Assembly (NCBI GenBank): GCA_965216885.1 | Contig: OZ244209.1 | Span: 930,001-994,000, forward strand | Reading direction: 5' to 3' | Length of the DNA: 64,000 nt | Source of the DNA: CAYNJG01 sp965216885 | GTDB lineage: Bacteria; Planctomycetota; Planctomycetia; Pirellulales; Pirellulaceae | In this document: positions 25,495 through 33,170 of the stretch, one piece after another | Layout of the letters: each line of letters opens with the position of its first letter | Numbering within the stretch: the first letter of the stretch is position 1 | Translations under genes and position numbers: made by a program | Notes under the pieces: generated by a model | The model's database searches: none | What the model was told of the DNA's origin: nothing | What the model saw: only the letters and a program-made list of their open reading frames with translations

Positions 25495-25935
25495 ATGATT
25501 GAATCGCATGCAACAACACAGATGAGCGTTGATCTTCGCAGCGCCGGAGACGAGCTATTTGGCGTGCGCAACTTCTGCTGCAGGTTTATGGACGCATTCT
25601 GGGTGGGCGATGATCGCGATGAACGCCTGGTGCCTCTCCAGCTTGCTGCCAACGAAGCCGTCGCGAACGTTACCGAACACGGGTATGAGAACGTACCTGG
25701 AAAACTGATTACCTGCACGGCAAGTTGCCATGCGGACCGCATCGAGCTGGATATTCTTCATCAGGGACTTGTCTTCAATCCACCATCGGAAACACCAGTC
25801 ATTGACTGGCCTCTGGAGGGCGGAATGGGGCTCTATCTGATTGAACAGTCCGTTGATGAAGTCAAGTACTGCCGTACCGAAGATGGTCGTCAGTGCATTC
25901 GTCTTGTTTTGTACTTCAACCATTCCCAAGGGTAG
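25495..25935 (+). CDS. RsbW-like ATPase-fold regulator (HATPase_c_2), possibly degenerate
   Basis: 146 residues. It has the GHKL fold of anti-sigma kinases: LAANEAVANVTEHGY (N box, N53/E54) and EGGMGLYLIEQSVDEV (G2-like glycine loop). In the G1 box, the usual DxGxG reads HQGLV (residues 89-93), losing the Asp that contacts adenine. RsbW-type proteins bind and phosphorylate STAS partners; loss of this Asp suggests weakened ATP binding. The next gene, four bases downstream, encodes a STAS protein, the expected partner. ATG at 25495 is chosen for AGGG seven bases before. No sigma factor gene is adjacent. Confidence 0.85.
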   Translation: MIESHATTQMSVDLRSAGDELFGVRNFCCRFMDAFWVGDDRDERLVPLQLAANEAVANVTEHGYENVPGKLITCTASCHADRIELDILHQGLVFNPPSETPVIDWPLEGGMGLYLIEQSVDEVKYCRTEDGRQCIRLVLYFNHSQG

Positions 25936-25939
25936 AAAA

Positions 25940-26266
25940 ATGGAAAGCACCATTGAAAAAATTAACGATGTCACCGTCGTTACTGTAAAGCAGGAGTCGC
26001 TGGACGCACGGTCCGCCAAGGATTTTCGTGACGATCTTGACGCGGTTATTACCGAAGACGGGAAAGTTCTGCTGGACATGGCTGAGGTTCAGTTCGTCGA
26101 CAGTGCCGGCCTTGGAACCATTGTCGCTTCGTTGAAGCGTCTGCGTTCGATTGGTGGAGATCTGACGATCTGCTCCGTGCAGAAAACCGTTCGTGCCCTC
26201 TTTGAGCTGGTTCGTATGCACCGTCTGGTGGAAATTTACGACACCCGTGAAGAAGCACTCAGGTAG
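25940..26266 (+). CDS. STAS-domain anti-sigma-factor-antagonist-like protein
   Basis: 108 residues, a single STAS domain. MESTIEKINDVTVVTVKQESLDARSAKDFRD and then VLLDMAEVQFVDSAGLG, with the conserved phosphorylatable Ser at 55, followed by the helix KRLRSIGGDLTICSV and FELVRMHRLVEIYDT. AAGGG sits about eight bases before the ATG. In partner-switching systems the dephosphorylated STAS protein binds the RsbW-like kinase and frees its target. Its position among polysaccharide genes points to control of polymer synthesis, as with SypA in Vibrio biofilm loci (inference). A PP2C-type phosphatase for the Ser was not found in the window. Confidence 0.93.
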   Translation: MESTIEKINDVTVVTVKQESLDARSAKDFRDDLDAVITEDGKVLLDMAEVQFVDSAGLGTIVASLKRLRSIGGDLTICSVQKTVRALFELVRMHRLVEIYDTREEALR

Positions 26267-26310
26267 GTCCTGAGCGTGCTGCGAAGCGACTCTGCCAACG
26301 GGGGCCGGAT

Positions 26311-26763
26311 ATGACCATTGAACAGACAGATGCCCAGCGACATCGTGCGCTTCGGCGGCAGTTGTTCGTTGCGCCCAAAGCGCAGGGTGTCATCATGTTC
26401 CGTTCGCTGGTGTACGGTGTCGCGGCAGTGATCTTCAATGCATTGATCGTTTCGGTGGTGTTGATAACGACCGACCAGGGGCCGCTTGCTGCGGTCTGGT
26501 TGGGGGCGTTGGCAGCCACTGCCATTGTGATACCCGTCGTGCTGCTGGATGCGGCGCGCCTTAGCAATGTCGTGTTAGGGCAGTTCATCCGTGTGCAGGG
26601 AGCGATACGCCGGTTGGCTGCGTCGGATCCTGTCGGGGAAATACGCGTTCGCGAAGACGATATCTGGAAAGACTGGATACAGGAATTCAATGCCATGCTG
26701 GTGAATGTGCAGCAGAGAGACAGGCAGAAATCTGTCCAAGAGGACTGGGCCCGACAATCATGA
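26311..26763 (+). CDS. Two-helix membrane protein with HAMP-like C-terminus, unrecognised
   Basis: 150 residues. Two transmembrane helices (about 31-52 and 60-80) with a very short loop between them, then a cytoplasmic segment ARLSNVVLGQFIRVQGAIRRLAASDPVGEIRVREDDIWKDWIQEFNAML whose helix pattern looks like a HAMP linker. No enzymatic domain follows. It may sense the membrane and signal to a partner, or be a small membrane anchor. The stop codon overlaps the start of the metallophosphoesterase gene (ATGA), and it follows the STAS gene by 44 bases, so all three are likely in one transcript. Confidence 0.7.
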   Translation: MTIEQTDAQRHRALRRQLFVAPKAQGVIMFRSLVYGVAAVIFNALIVSVVLITTDQGPLAAVWLGALAATAIVIPVVLLDAARLSNVVLGQFIRVQGAIRRLAASDPVGEIRVREDDIWKDWIQEFNAMLVNVQQRDRQKSVQEDWARQS

Positions 26764-28073
26764 CTTTCGGCTGGCTGGTTCTTCTCCCGATTATCCTCGC
26801 GGGGCATGCTTCGATCTGGATTCCACTGTGGAACCGGGTGGAAAGTACGGCCATGCCGATGTGGATAAAAAGCCAGTTGTCCGGTGCCGCCAAAGTGGCC
26901 TGCATTCTGTTGCCGCCCATTGTGCTCGCGGGGTGGGTGATTCCGCGGCAACTTCCTCGTGTTCACACATTCGCAGAGGTCTATACGATGCTCTGCATTT
27001 TTGTGTCACTGCTGGTCCTGCCTTCGGGCCTGGTGCGTCGATTCAATCGTAAGTGGGAGTCCGGTCTGCGAGGATACTTCTCCCAGGTCCACAAAGTGGA
27101 AGATGCCGCCATCCTCAGTCGCAGGAACCCACAGAAGAAACGCAATCGCCTGCTGTTTTCGATCCCCGGCAACCAGAGCTTCGAGTTTGAAAGCAATTTC
27201 AAGGAAGTCGAGATTCCCAAACTGGCTCCAGAGCTTGACGGGATTTCCATCGCTCACCTGACGGACCTGCATTTTACCGGTCAGGTCGCGAAGCCCTTCT
27301 TCGACCGCGCGATCGCCAGCGTCAATGAAATGGATGCGGACATCATCGCCGTTACGGGAGACCTGGTCGATAATCCCCGCTGTTTCGATTGGCTGCCTTC
27401 GACGCTGGGGAAACTGCGTGCCCGACATGGCGTCTATGTGATCTTGGGGAATCACGATTGCCGCAATGACCTTGGGATGTTGCGGAGCCAACTCAGCGAC
27501 CTTGGGCTCTACAATCTGGGTGGCCGTTCGAAATGGCTGGACATCAAGGGCCAGAAAATACTGCTTGCCGGCAACGAGTTGCCATGGATCGCACCCGCGA
27601 CCGACATGTCGGGGATTCCTTCCAAAGAGGAAGTGCCGCATCTGCGAGTGTTGCTTTCGCACTCGCCCGATCAGATCGAATGGGCGCGACACTTCGGCTT
27701 CGACCTGATGTTGGCAGGACACACTCACGGCGGACAGTTTCGCGTGCCCTGGTTTGGTGCCGTTGTCTGTCCCAGTTCGCGACCGCTGGCCTTTTCTTCG
27801 GGCATGTTCTACGAAACACCGACCATGTTACACGTGAGTCGTGGACTTTCCGGTGAGGTGCCGCTGCGGCTGAACTGCCGACCCGAAGTGACAAAACTCG
27901 TGCTAAAGTGCCCCGAGCTGATTCACATGGAATTCGCTCATCGTATGGAAATTCAGGCACTGGCAAACCTTAGAGGCGAAATCGAAAACTACGTTACTGA
28001 TGAGAAGGTCGGCGCGGTCCACGAACAAATGGGAGTGGAAAGTGCCGCGGAGCTTCAGGAGACAAGGCTATGA
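26760..28073 (+). CDS. Membrane-bound metallophosphoesterase
   Basis: 437 residues. About four N-terminal hydrophobic segments (first 110 residues) are followed by a calcineurin-like domain: ISIAHLTDLHFTG, VTGDLVDNP, ILGNHDCRND, LSHSPDQIEWA, LAGHTHGGQFRVPW, the full set of metal ligands of the YaeI/YkuE-like group of membrane phosphoesterases. Related enzymes hydrolyse lipid-linked or UDP-diacylglucosamine-type substrates, but this one's substrate is unknown. It is translationally coupled on both sides: it starts inside the stop of the membrane protein gene and its own stop overlaps the next GT2 start (ATGA). Confidence 0.88.
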   Translation: MTFGWLVLLPIILAGHASIWIPLWNRVESTAMPMWIKSQLSGAAKVACILLPPIVLAGWVIPRQLPRVHTFAEVYTMLCIFVSLLVLPSGLVRRFNRKWESGLRGYFSQVHKVEDAAILSRRNPQKKRNRLLFSIPGNQSFEFESNFKEVEIPKLAPELDGISIAHLTDLHFTGQVAKPFFDRAIASVNEMDADIIAVTGDLVDNPRCFDWLPSTLGKLRARHGVYVILGNHDCRNDLGMLRSQLSDLGLYNLGGRSKWLDIKGQKILLAGNELPWIAPATDMSGIPSKEEVPHLRVLLSHSPDQIEWARHFGFDLMLAGHTHGGQFRVPWFGAVVCPSSRPLAFSSGMFYETPTMLHVSRGLSGEVPLRLNCRPEVTKLVLKCPELIHMEFAHRMEIQALANLRGEIENYVTDEKVGAVHEQMGVESAAELQETRL

Positions 28074-29107
28074 GCGACATGCAGACAATGGATCAGGCTC
28101 TGGATGCATTGCAGGAGTTGCTTCCCGAAAGTGACGCCCGCAATCCCGGCAAAGAAGACACTTCTGGTGAGCCAGCGGCCGGCCAGCGGATCTTGATCAT
28201 TTCGCCCGCCAAGGATGAGGGTGACTACATCGAACAGACGATTCACAGTCTGGCGTGGCAAGAGCTACGGCCGGCATTATGGGTCATTGTTAACGACGGC
28301 AGTAGCGACCGGACCGGTGAGATTGCTGACGCGGCGGCAAAGAAGTACCCCTGGATCAAGGTCGTTCATCGACCCGCTGGTACCAAACGCCGCGTTGGTC
28401 CAGGAGTCATTGAAGCGTTCTACGCCGGTTTGGATTCGGTCGATCTCAGCGACTTCGACTACGTGTGCAAGATGGATGCGGACCTGCACATGCCGCACTT
28501 CTATTTCAGCGGGCTGATCGAAAAGTTTGAAGAAAACCCGCGGCTGGGTTCGATTAGCGGCAAGTGTTACATCCCCGTGAAAGGGCAGCTGGTCTTTGAA
28601 CGAACCGGGGACGAGTTCACGCACGGTACGGCAAAATTGTATCGTCGTGAATGCTTCGAAGAGATCGGTGGTTTCGTTCACGAAGTGATGTGGGACGGCA
28701 TCGATTGTCACAAGTGTCGCCAACTTGATTGGGAAGCGAAGAGTGTTTCCGATCCGCAGTTTGCGATCATTCACCTGCGTCAGATGGGCTCATCTCACAA
28801 GAACGTACTGCACGGTCGGCGGCGATGGGGTCGTGGTCAGTACTTCATGGGGACGCACATTCCGTACCTGTTGGCCATTACGGCTTACCGGATGATGGAA
28901 CGGCCGTGGGTACTCGGCGGGCTCAACATTTTCGTGGGATACATGTGGGCGATGATTACCCGTTACCCACGTTTTCACGATGAATCGTTTCGCCGCCATC
29001 TACGTCGCTGGCAATGGCAGAAACTTCGGAATATGATTTTCCGGGGAACGAAAGCCGATGCTCGGCACGCAACCGGCAACGGGGAAATCTCCGGAAACAA
29101 ATTGTAG
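28070..29107 (+). CDS. Glycosyltransferase family 2
   Basis: 345 residues. GT-A fold: ILIISPAKDEGDYIEQTIHSL, WVIVNDGSSDRTGEI, YVCKMDADLHMP (DxD metal site), GKCYIPVKG, LYRRECFEEIGGF, then a C-terminal hydrophobic patch that may attach it to the membrane (MMERPWVLGGLNIFVGYMWAM). AGGAGACAAGG precedes the ATG and its start overlaps the metallophosphoesterase stop. It probably elongates the lipid-linked oligosaccharide. The polar first 35 residues are unusual for this family. Sugar donor not predictable. Confidence 0.88.
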   Translation: MSDMQTMDQALDALQELLPESDARNPGKEDTSGEPAAGQRILIISPAKDEGDYIEQTIHSLAWQELRPALWVIVNDGSSDRTGEIADAAAKKYPWIKVVHRPAGTKRRVGPGVIEAFYAGLDSVDLSDFDYVCKMDADLHMPHFYFSGLIEKFEENPRLGSISGKCYIPVKGQLVFERTGDEFTHGTAKLYRRECFEEIGGFVHEVMWDGIDCHKCRQLDWEAKSVSDPQFAIIHLRQMGSSHKNVLHGRRRWGRGQYFMGTHIPYLLAITAYRMMERPWVLGGLNIFVGYMWAMITRYPRFHDESFRRHLRRWQWQKLRNMIFRGTKADARHATGNGEISGNKL

Positions 29108-29163
29108 AAGCTGCCTGAAGACCATTTGGAACACTCGGAACAGTTTGCAGATAGGCGCGTAAC

Positions 29164-30036
29164 ATGACGATTGCAGTAACCGGCGCAAGCGGCCAACTGG
29201 GGAGTGAATTGTGTCGCGTTCTGGGGGACAGGGCTTTGCCCCTTTCACGCCAGGAAATGGATCTGTGCTGTCCGGATGCGATTCGGCACACGTTGCTTGA
29301 ATTGAGGCCATCGGTGGTGATCAACTCGGCTGCGTGGACGGCCGTCGATAAGGCGGAGGCGGAGCCCGATGCGGCCGCGCAAGTCAACGCAGAAGCGGTG
29401 AAGGCGATTGCGGATGCCTGCCTTGAGATCGATGCGGTGCTCGTGCAGATCAGTACCGATTATGTTTTTGGGGCGTCCGGTGGAACTTCACCGTGGAGAG
29501 AGTCGGACCCCACGCTACCGACGTCGGTATACGCCCGGACGAAATTCTTGGGCGAGCAGAATGCGCGTACCTGGCACAAACACTACATCGTGCGGACATG
29601 TGGGCTCTATTCTTCGGTCGCGGACGGGCCCGTGCGTGGTCGGAACTTTGTCGACACCATGCTCAGTCTTGGCAGTGAGCGTGATGAGTTGTCTGTCGTT
29701 TATGATCAGCGTTGCACGCCCACGTATGTTCCGCATTTGGTGAATGCGATACAGTTTCTGGTCGAAACCGGCAGGTTTGGGACTTACCACATCACGAATC
29801 AGGGCGACGCTTCCTGGATCGAATTCGCCAGCGAGGTCTTCCGACAGGCGGGCATCGAGGTGAATCTGAATCCAATATCAACTGCCGATTATGGCCTGCC
29901 TGCCGCTCGGCCCTCGTACAGCGTGTTGGATGGAGCGAAGTACCACGCGCTCGGCGGTCCCGCTATGCCACACTGGACACAGGGACTTAGCGACTATCTA
30001 CGTGTCGCCACCTCGCCGACGACACTGGAAAAGTAG
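29164..30036 (+). CDS. rmlD: dTDP-4-dehydrorhamnose reductase RmlD
   Basis: 290 residues, NADPH-dependent last step of dTDP-L-rhamnose synthesis. MTIAVTGASGQLGSELCRVL (GxxGxxG nucleotide loop), VVINSAAWTAVDKAE, ISTDYVFGA, the YARTKFLGE catalytic YxxxK, RTCGLYS, and the C-terminal RPSYSVLD typical of RmlD. It is the last gene of the plus-strand run and is separated by about 16 kb from rmlA, rmlB and rmlC, which lie on the other strand. It faces the signalling operon convergently (40 bases). Confidence 0.93.
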   Translation: MTIAVTGASGQLGSELCRVLGDRALPLSRQEMDLCCPDAIRHTLLELRPSVVINSAAWTAVDKAEAEPDAAAQVNAEAVKAIADACLEIDAVLVQISTDYVFGASGGTSPWRESDPTLPTSVYARTKFLGEQNARTWHKHYIVRTCGLYSSVADGPVRGRNFVDTMLSLGSERDELSVVYDQRCTPTYVPHLVNAIQFLVETGRFGTYHITNQGDASWIEFASEVFRQAGIEVNLNPISTADYGLPAARPSYSVLDGAKYHALGGPAMPHWTQGLSDYLRVATSPTTLEK

Positions 30037-30076
30037 CGGGCATGAGGGGCACTGTGCACCGGCAAAGTCGCTGCCG

Positions 30077-31030
30077 CTAGGTTGTCTCGATGCATGCCGT
30101 TTTCGAGGCAGTGCCGGTTTCGACTACTTCGCGAACTCCCCAGAGTTCCTGCAGCAGCATGCCAGCCATCCTATGATCGACGCCCAGGATCTCGCGTTCG
30201 GTTTCGCTGAGATCCGGTGAATCGAGCTTGGTTCGGGAAAGTACACTCCGATATTCTTCGGGCGCCGCCGCTGCCAGCGCCGCAATTCCCACTCGCCGAG
30301 TGGATGTGCTGCTGTCTGCGCTATTCGCTGTCGCGAGCAACTTGAAGTCGAAGTTTGGGGGTAGCGATGTTGTCGGTGTGAACATGTCGGTTGATTCGCC
30401 GAGTGTTCGCAGTTGGTCGACCCCAAGACGTCGTGCGCGATCGGACGCGGAGAAAGTCTCCCGGTTGTTCGAGCACGCGAGGCCGGCCTGGAGCAGCATT
30501 GTTGACAACCCGGTGTCTTCGCTGACGATGGCTTCGACCCGTTGAAGGCACGTGTCTTTGCGATTCAGTTCCGCCCTCAGGCTCGCCGCGCAGTGGGGGG
30601 CTACCGGCAGCCTTCGCAAGGACGAAATTGCGGCCCGGACCCGTGTGTTTGGGAACGCGGTTCGCCGCGCGCAAATGCCGTCGATGCGTGCCGTCAGAAT
30701 CTTTGGCGTACACGGTTTGGAAAGGAACTGATGAACGACGCCCACGGAAGACAGGATCGCCGATTGCCCGGTTTGCCCACTGAGGATGATTCTTGCGTGA
30801 TCGGGATTCGTTTGACTGAGTTTCGCTACGAGTGTCGCGCCGTCCATACCGGGCATTCTCATGTCCGAGACGACCACGTCGAATGGAGTTTGGCCGAACG
30901 TCGCGATCGCTTCCGCGCCGCCGCAGGCGAAATGAGTTTCCCATTCACCCCGCTTGCAACGGAGAGATCGCCGCAACGCTGCAAGCAGGAAGGGTTCGTC
31001 GTCAACGAAAAGGATACGGGGAGTCGGCAT
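30077..31030 (-). CDS. Response regulator with degenerate HDOD output domain
   Basis: 317 residues. REC domain: ILFVDDEPF (D10, D11), phosphoacceptor D56 in VVVSDMRMPGMDG, and Lys105 in FLSKP. The C-terminal part (about 150-317) matches the HDOD outline (LRRLPVAPHCAASLR, IVSEDTGLSTMLLQAG, RARRLGVDQLRTLG) but has no HD metal motif, as usual for HDOD; the NSA motif at the helix end is absent (CSNN). The ATG at 31030 overlaps the kinase gene's end by 29 bases, with AGGAAGAGG upstream. It is the third gene of H-NOX, kinase, regulator, and is the presumed target of the kinase. Confidence 0.85.
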   Translation of the reverse strand: MPTPRILFVDDEPFLLAALRRSLRCKRGEWETHFACGGAEAIATFGQTPFDVVVSDMRMPGMDGATLVAKLSQTNPDHARIILSGQTGQSAILSSVGVVHQFLSKPCTPKILTARIDGICARRTAFPNTRVRAAISSLRRLPVAPHCAASLRAELNRKDTCLQRVEAIVSEDTGLSTMLLQAGLACSNNRETFSASDRARRLGVDQLRTLGESTDMFTPTTSLPPNFDFKLLATANSADSSTSTRRVGIAALAAAAPEEYRSVLSRTKLDSPDLSETEREILGVDHRMAGMLLQELWGVREVVETGTASKTACIETT

Positions 31031-32405
31031 GTCGCGCGTCCTCTTCCTCTGGTCGGGGAGCCAATTGCATGAGTGCGTCGAAACTGCTCTGCTCGGTCGC
31101 GCCGGATCGCGGCAGGCTGATATGAAACGTCGTGCCGACTCCAGGCTCGGAATCGACCTCAATACGCCCGCCGTGCTGCTTCACAATGATTGCCTGCACG
31201 ACGGCCAGCCCCTGACCTGTGCCAATGCCAATGGGCTTGGTGGTGAAAAACGGGACGAAGATGCGGTCGATGATCTCTTGAGGGATTCCCGTTCCGGTAT
31301 CGCTCAGCTCGATTCTTATTTCGTCTTCGGTTGATCGCGTAGCAACCCGGATCATGCCCCGACTGCCACCGCCTTTCTGCTGTTGTACCTCGGCAACGGC
31401 ATGCGTTGCGTTGACAATCAGGTTCAGCAGTGCCTGATTCAGCTCGGCTGGATAACAGAGTGCGGTTGGTAAATCGGATTCGAGGTCGAGTTCAATCTGG
31501 GCGCAGTACTTCCACGCGTTGCGTGAGACGGTAATCGAGTTCCGCACGATTTCGTTGATATCCGTGGCGAAAATCTCATTACCGCCGGGATGCGAAAACT
31601 GCTTCATGGATTGCACGATGCGCGTCACCTGTCGGATACCGTCCAGCGTCTGGCTAATGGCTTCCGGGATTTCGGTTGCAAGAAATTCCGGCTCGGCTTC
31701 GTGCAATGCATTGGCGATGGTCGCCAGACTCGCCGGCGTGGGCAGTTGATCGGCGTCTTCTTCGGTGAGACGTTGGCACGCTTCCAGCAATCCGTTCAGC
31801 TGTTCAAAGGAGGCTGAAAGGAAGTGAACGTTGTCGCCGATGTACTGTATGGGGGTGTTGATTTCGTGGGCGACTCCCGCGGCAAGCAGGCCGACAGATT
31901 CCATTTTTTGAGCGTGCGTGAGCTGCATCTGTAGTTGTCGCTCGTGACTCTGGTCGCGCACGAAAGCCGTCCACAGCATCTCTTTTCTGGTGGGCACTTC
32001 CGAAACCGTCCAGGTCAGCGGAAAGACTTCGCCATTGTTCCGCTCCCCCATGTAGTCGCCCGATTGCCGAAAGTCGACGCCCATCGTCTTCTTGTTTGCG
32101 GGCTTCAACAGGCGGTCAACGGCCATGGTTTCGACGGATTCTTCGAAACCAAAAATGCGATTGAATGCGGGATTGACGGAGATGATCGCTCCCTGATCAT
32201 TGAGGACGACAATTCCGTCGCCGGCGGTTTGGATGATGGCAGCAGTGAGCTCGGATTGCTGCTCCAGTTTCTGGGTAAGCAGCAGGAGACGCTCGTTGGC
32301 CGCATAGATCTCGCGTGATTTGGCGTCGAGCAATCGCTCTGCCTCGCGTCGAGCGGCGCGTTCGCGCTGTACTTTGCGATGAAGGAGTTTCAGTTCATCA
32401 GGCAT
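31002..32405 (-). CDS. PAS-domain histidine kinase
   Basis: 467 residues, no transmembrane segment, so cytoplasmic. An N-terminal coiled coil (about 1-55) leads to a PAS domain (55-160: AAIIQTAGDGIVVLNDQGAIISVNPAFNRIFGF), then a HisKA dimerisation helix with phosphoacceptor H180 in LAAGVAHEINTP, and a catalytic domain with NLIVNATHAV (N box), LSDTGTGIP (G1) and GTGQGLAVV (G2). Its gene follows the H-NOX gene by 10 bases and overlaps the regulator gene. By analogy with known H-NOX/HnoK pairs, NO-bound or NO-free H-NOX probably modulates its autophosphorylation (inference). Confidence 0.92.
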   Translation of the reverse strand: MPDELKLLHRKVQRERAARREAERLLDAKSREIYAANERLLLLTQKLEQQSELTAAIIQTAGDGIVVLNDQGAIISVNPAFNRIFGFEESVETMAVDRLLKPANKKTMGVDFRQSGDYMGERNNGEVFPLTWTVSEVPTRKEMLWTAFVRDQSHERQLQMQLTHAQKMESVGLLAAGVAHEINTPIQYIGDNVHFLSASFEQLNGLLEACQRLTEEDADQLPTPASLATIANALHEAEPEFLATEIPEAISQTLDGIRQVTRIVQSMKQFSHPGGNEIFATDINEIVRNSITVSRNAWKYCAQIELDLESDLPTALCYPAELNQALLNLIVNATHAVAEVQQQKGGGSRGMIRVATRSTEDEIRIELSDTGTGIPQEIIDRIFVPFFTTKPIGIGTGQGLAVVQAIIVKQHGGRIEVDSEPGVGTTFHISLPRSGATEQSSFDALMQLAPRPEEEDARHADSPYPFR

Positions 32406-32415
32406 GGTGGGTCGC

Positions 32416-32970
32416 TCAGGCGTTGCCCGGTCCAAGGCAGCGGTAGAGGAAGCGTGAATGATTGGAGGTATCGTTGAGATCTTCGCGTTCGATCTCACAA
32501 CTCTCGCCGAAATGGTCTGCGGCGCCTTCGATCAGTCCATGCGCGACGTCCGCAAAGGGGCGTTTCGAGTGGTAGGTGATTTCACATTCGTTGGCGGCGA
32601 GCCTGCGATAGTCGAGTCGTGGTAGTTCCGCGTCCGGGTAGAGCTTGCGCACTTCGACATGGATCACCCGTTCGACGTTGGCCAACAACTCAACGACATT
32701 GTCGATTTGTTGCAGGATTTTGGGGTGGCTGGCCACGAGTTGCCCGAAAAGGTAGCGGCCAAAAACCCTCGCCAGTTGCGGAACCGGGACTCCCGTCTCT
32801 TCGTGAAGATGCCCGACCATGCGCAGCAGTTCGCGATGGTCGTACGTGCCAACTGCTGTGTAGGCACCGTCGTTGGGCAATTCCGATTTTTCGATGATCC
32901 GGTCCAGCACGGCCAAACCGAACTTGTCTTCCACGAGGTCATTGAATTCCGAAAATACGACGCCCTTCAT
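32416..32970 (-). CDS. H-NOX (HNOB) heme gas sensor
   Basis: 184 residues, the normal length of a stand-alone bacterial H-NOX. MKGVVFSEFNDLVEDKFG is the family start; proximal heme ligand H104 lies in NVERVIHVEVRKLYPDAELP, with the conserved Pro at 117; the heme-propionate-binding YxSxR motif is Y133-S135-R137 in TYHSKRPF. All key residues are spaced as in characterised members (H102/P115/Y131/S133/R135, shifted by two). H-NOX proteins bind NO (some also CO or O2) through ferrous heme and regulate a neighbouring kinase or cyclase. Here the next gene is a histidine kinase. The start at 32970 is set by the family N-terminus. Confidence 0.93.
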   Translation of the reverse strand: MKGVVFSEFNDLVEDKFGLAVLDRIIEKSELPNDGAYTAVGTYDHRELLRMVGHLHEETGVPVPQLARVFGRYLFGQLVASHPKILQQIDNVVELLANVERVIHVEVRKLYPDAELPRLDYRRLAANECEITYHSKRPFADVAHGLIEGAADHFGESCEIEREDLNDTSNHSRFLYRCLGPGNA

Positions 32971-33170
32971 GGTGGCTGCCCCTCTGTGGATTCTTGTGTT
33001 CCATGCCAGGCAAATAAAGCTGGCCATTGCGCATGACATTTCTGGCAAACATAGGTCACGAAAAACGATTGCAGTGTTGCATTCAGGTTGCAGCGGTTGT
33101 GACGACGCCCGACAGCGAAACGGGAACCTACATTGTTGAAGGGCAAGTTCTCAAATCCGTGATCTGGCTT

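Noticed and set aside
32971..33170. Possible sigma54 promoter (GG...GC) in the divergent region upstream of the H-NOX and NtrC-type genes
   Set aside because: The best candidate on the minus strand has GG and GC separated by 12 instead of 10 bases, and no other candidate fits the consensus on either strand.
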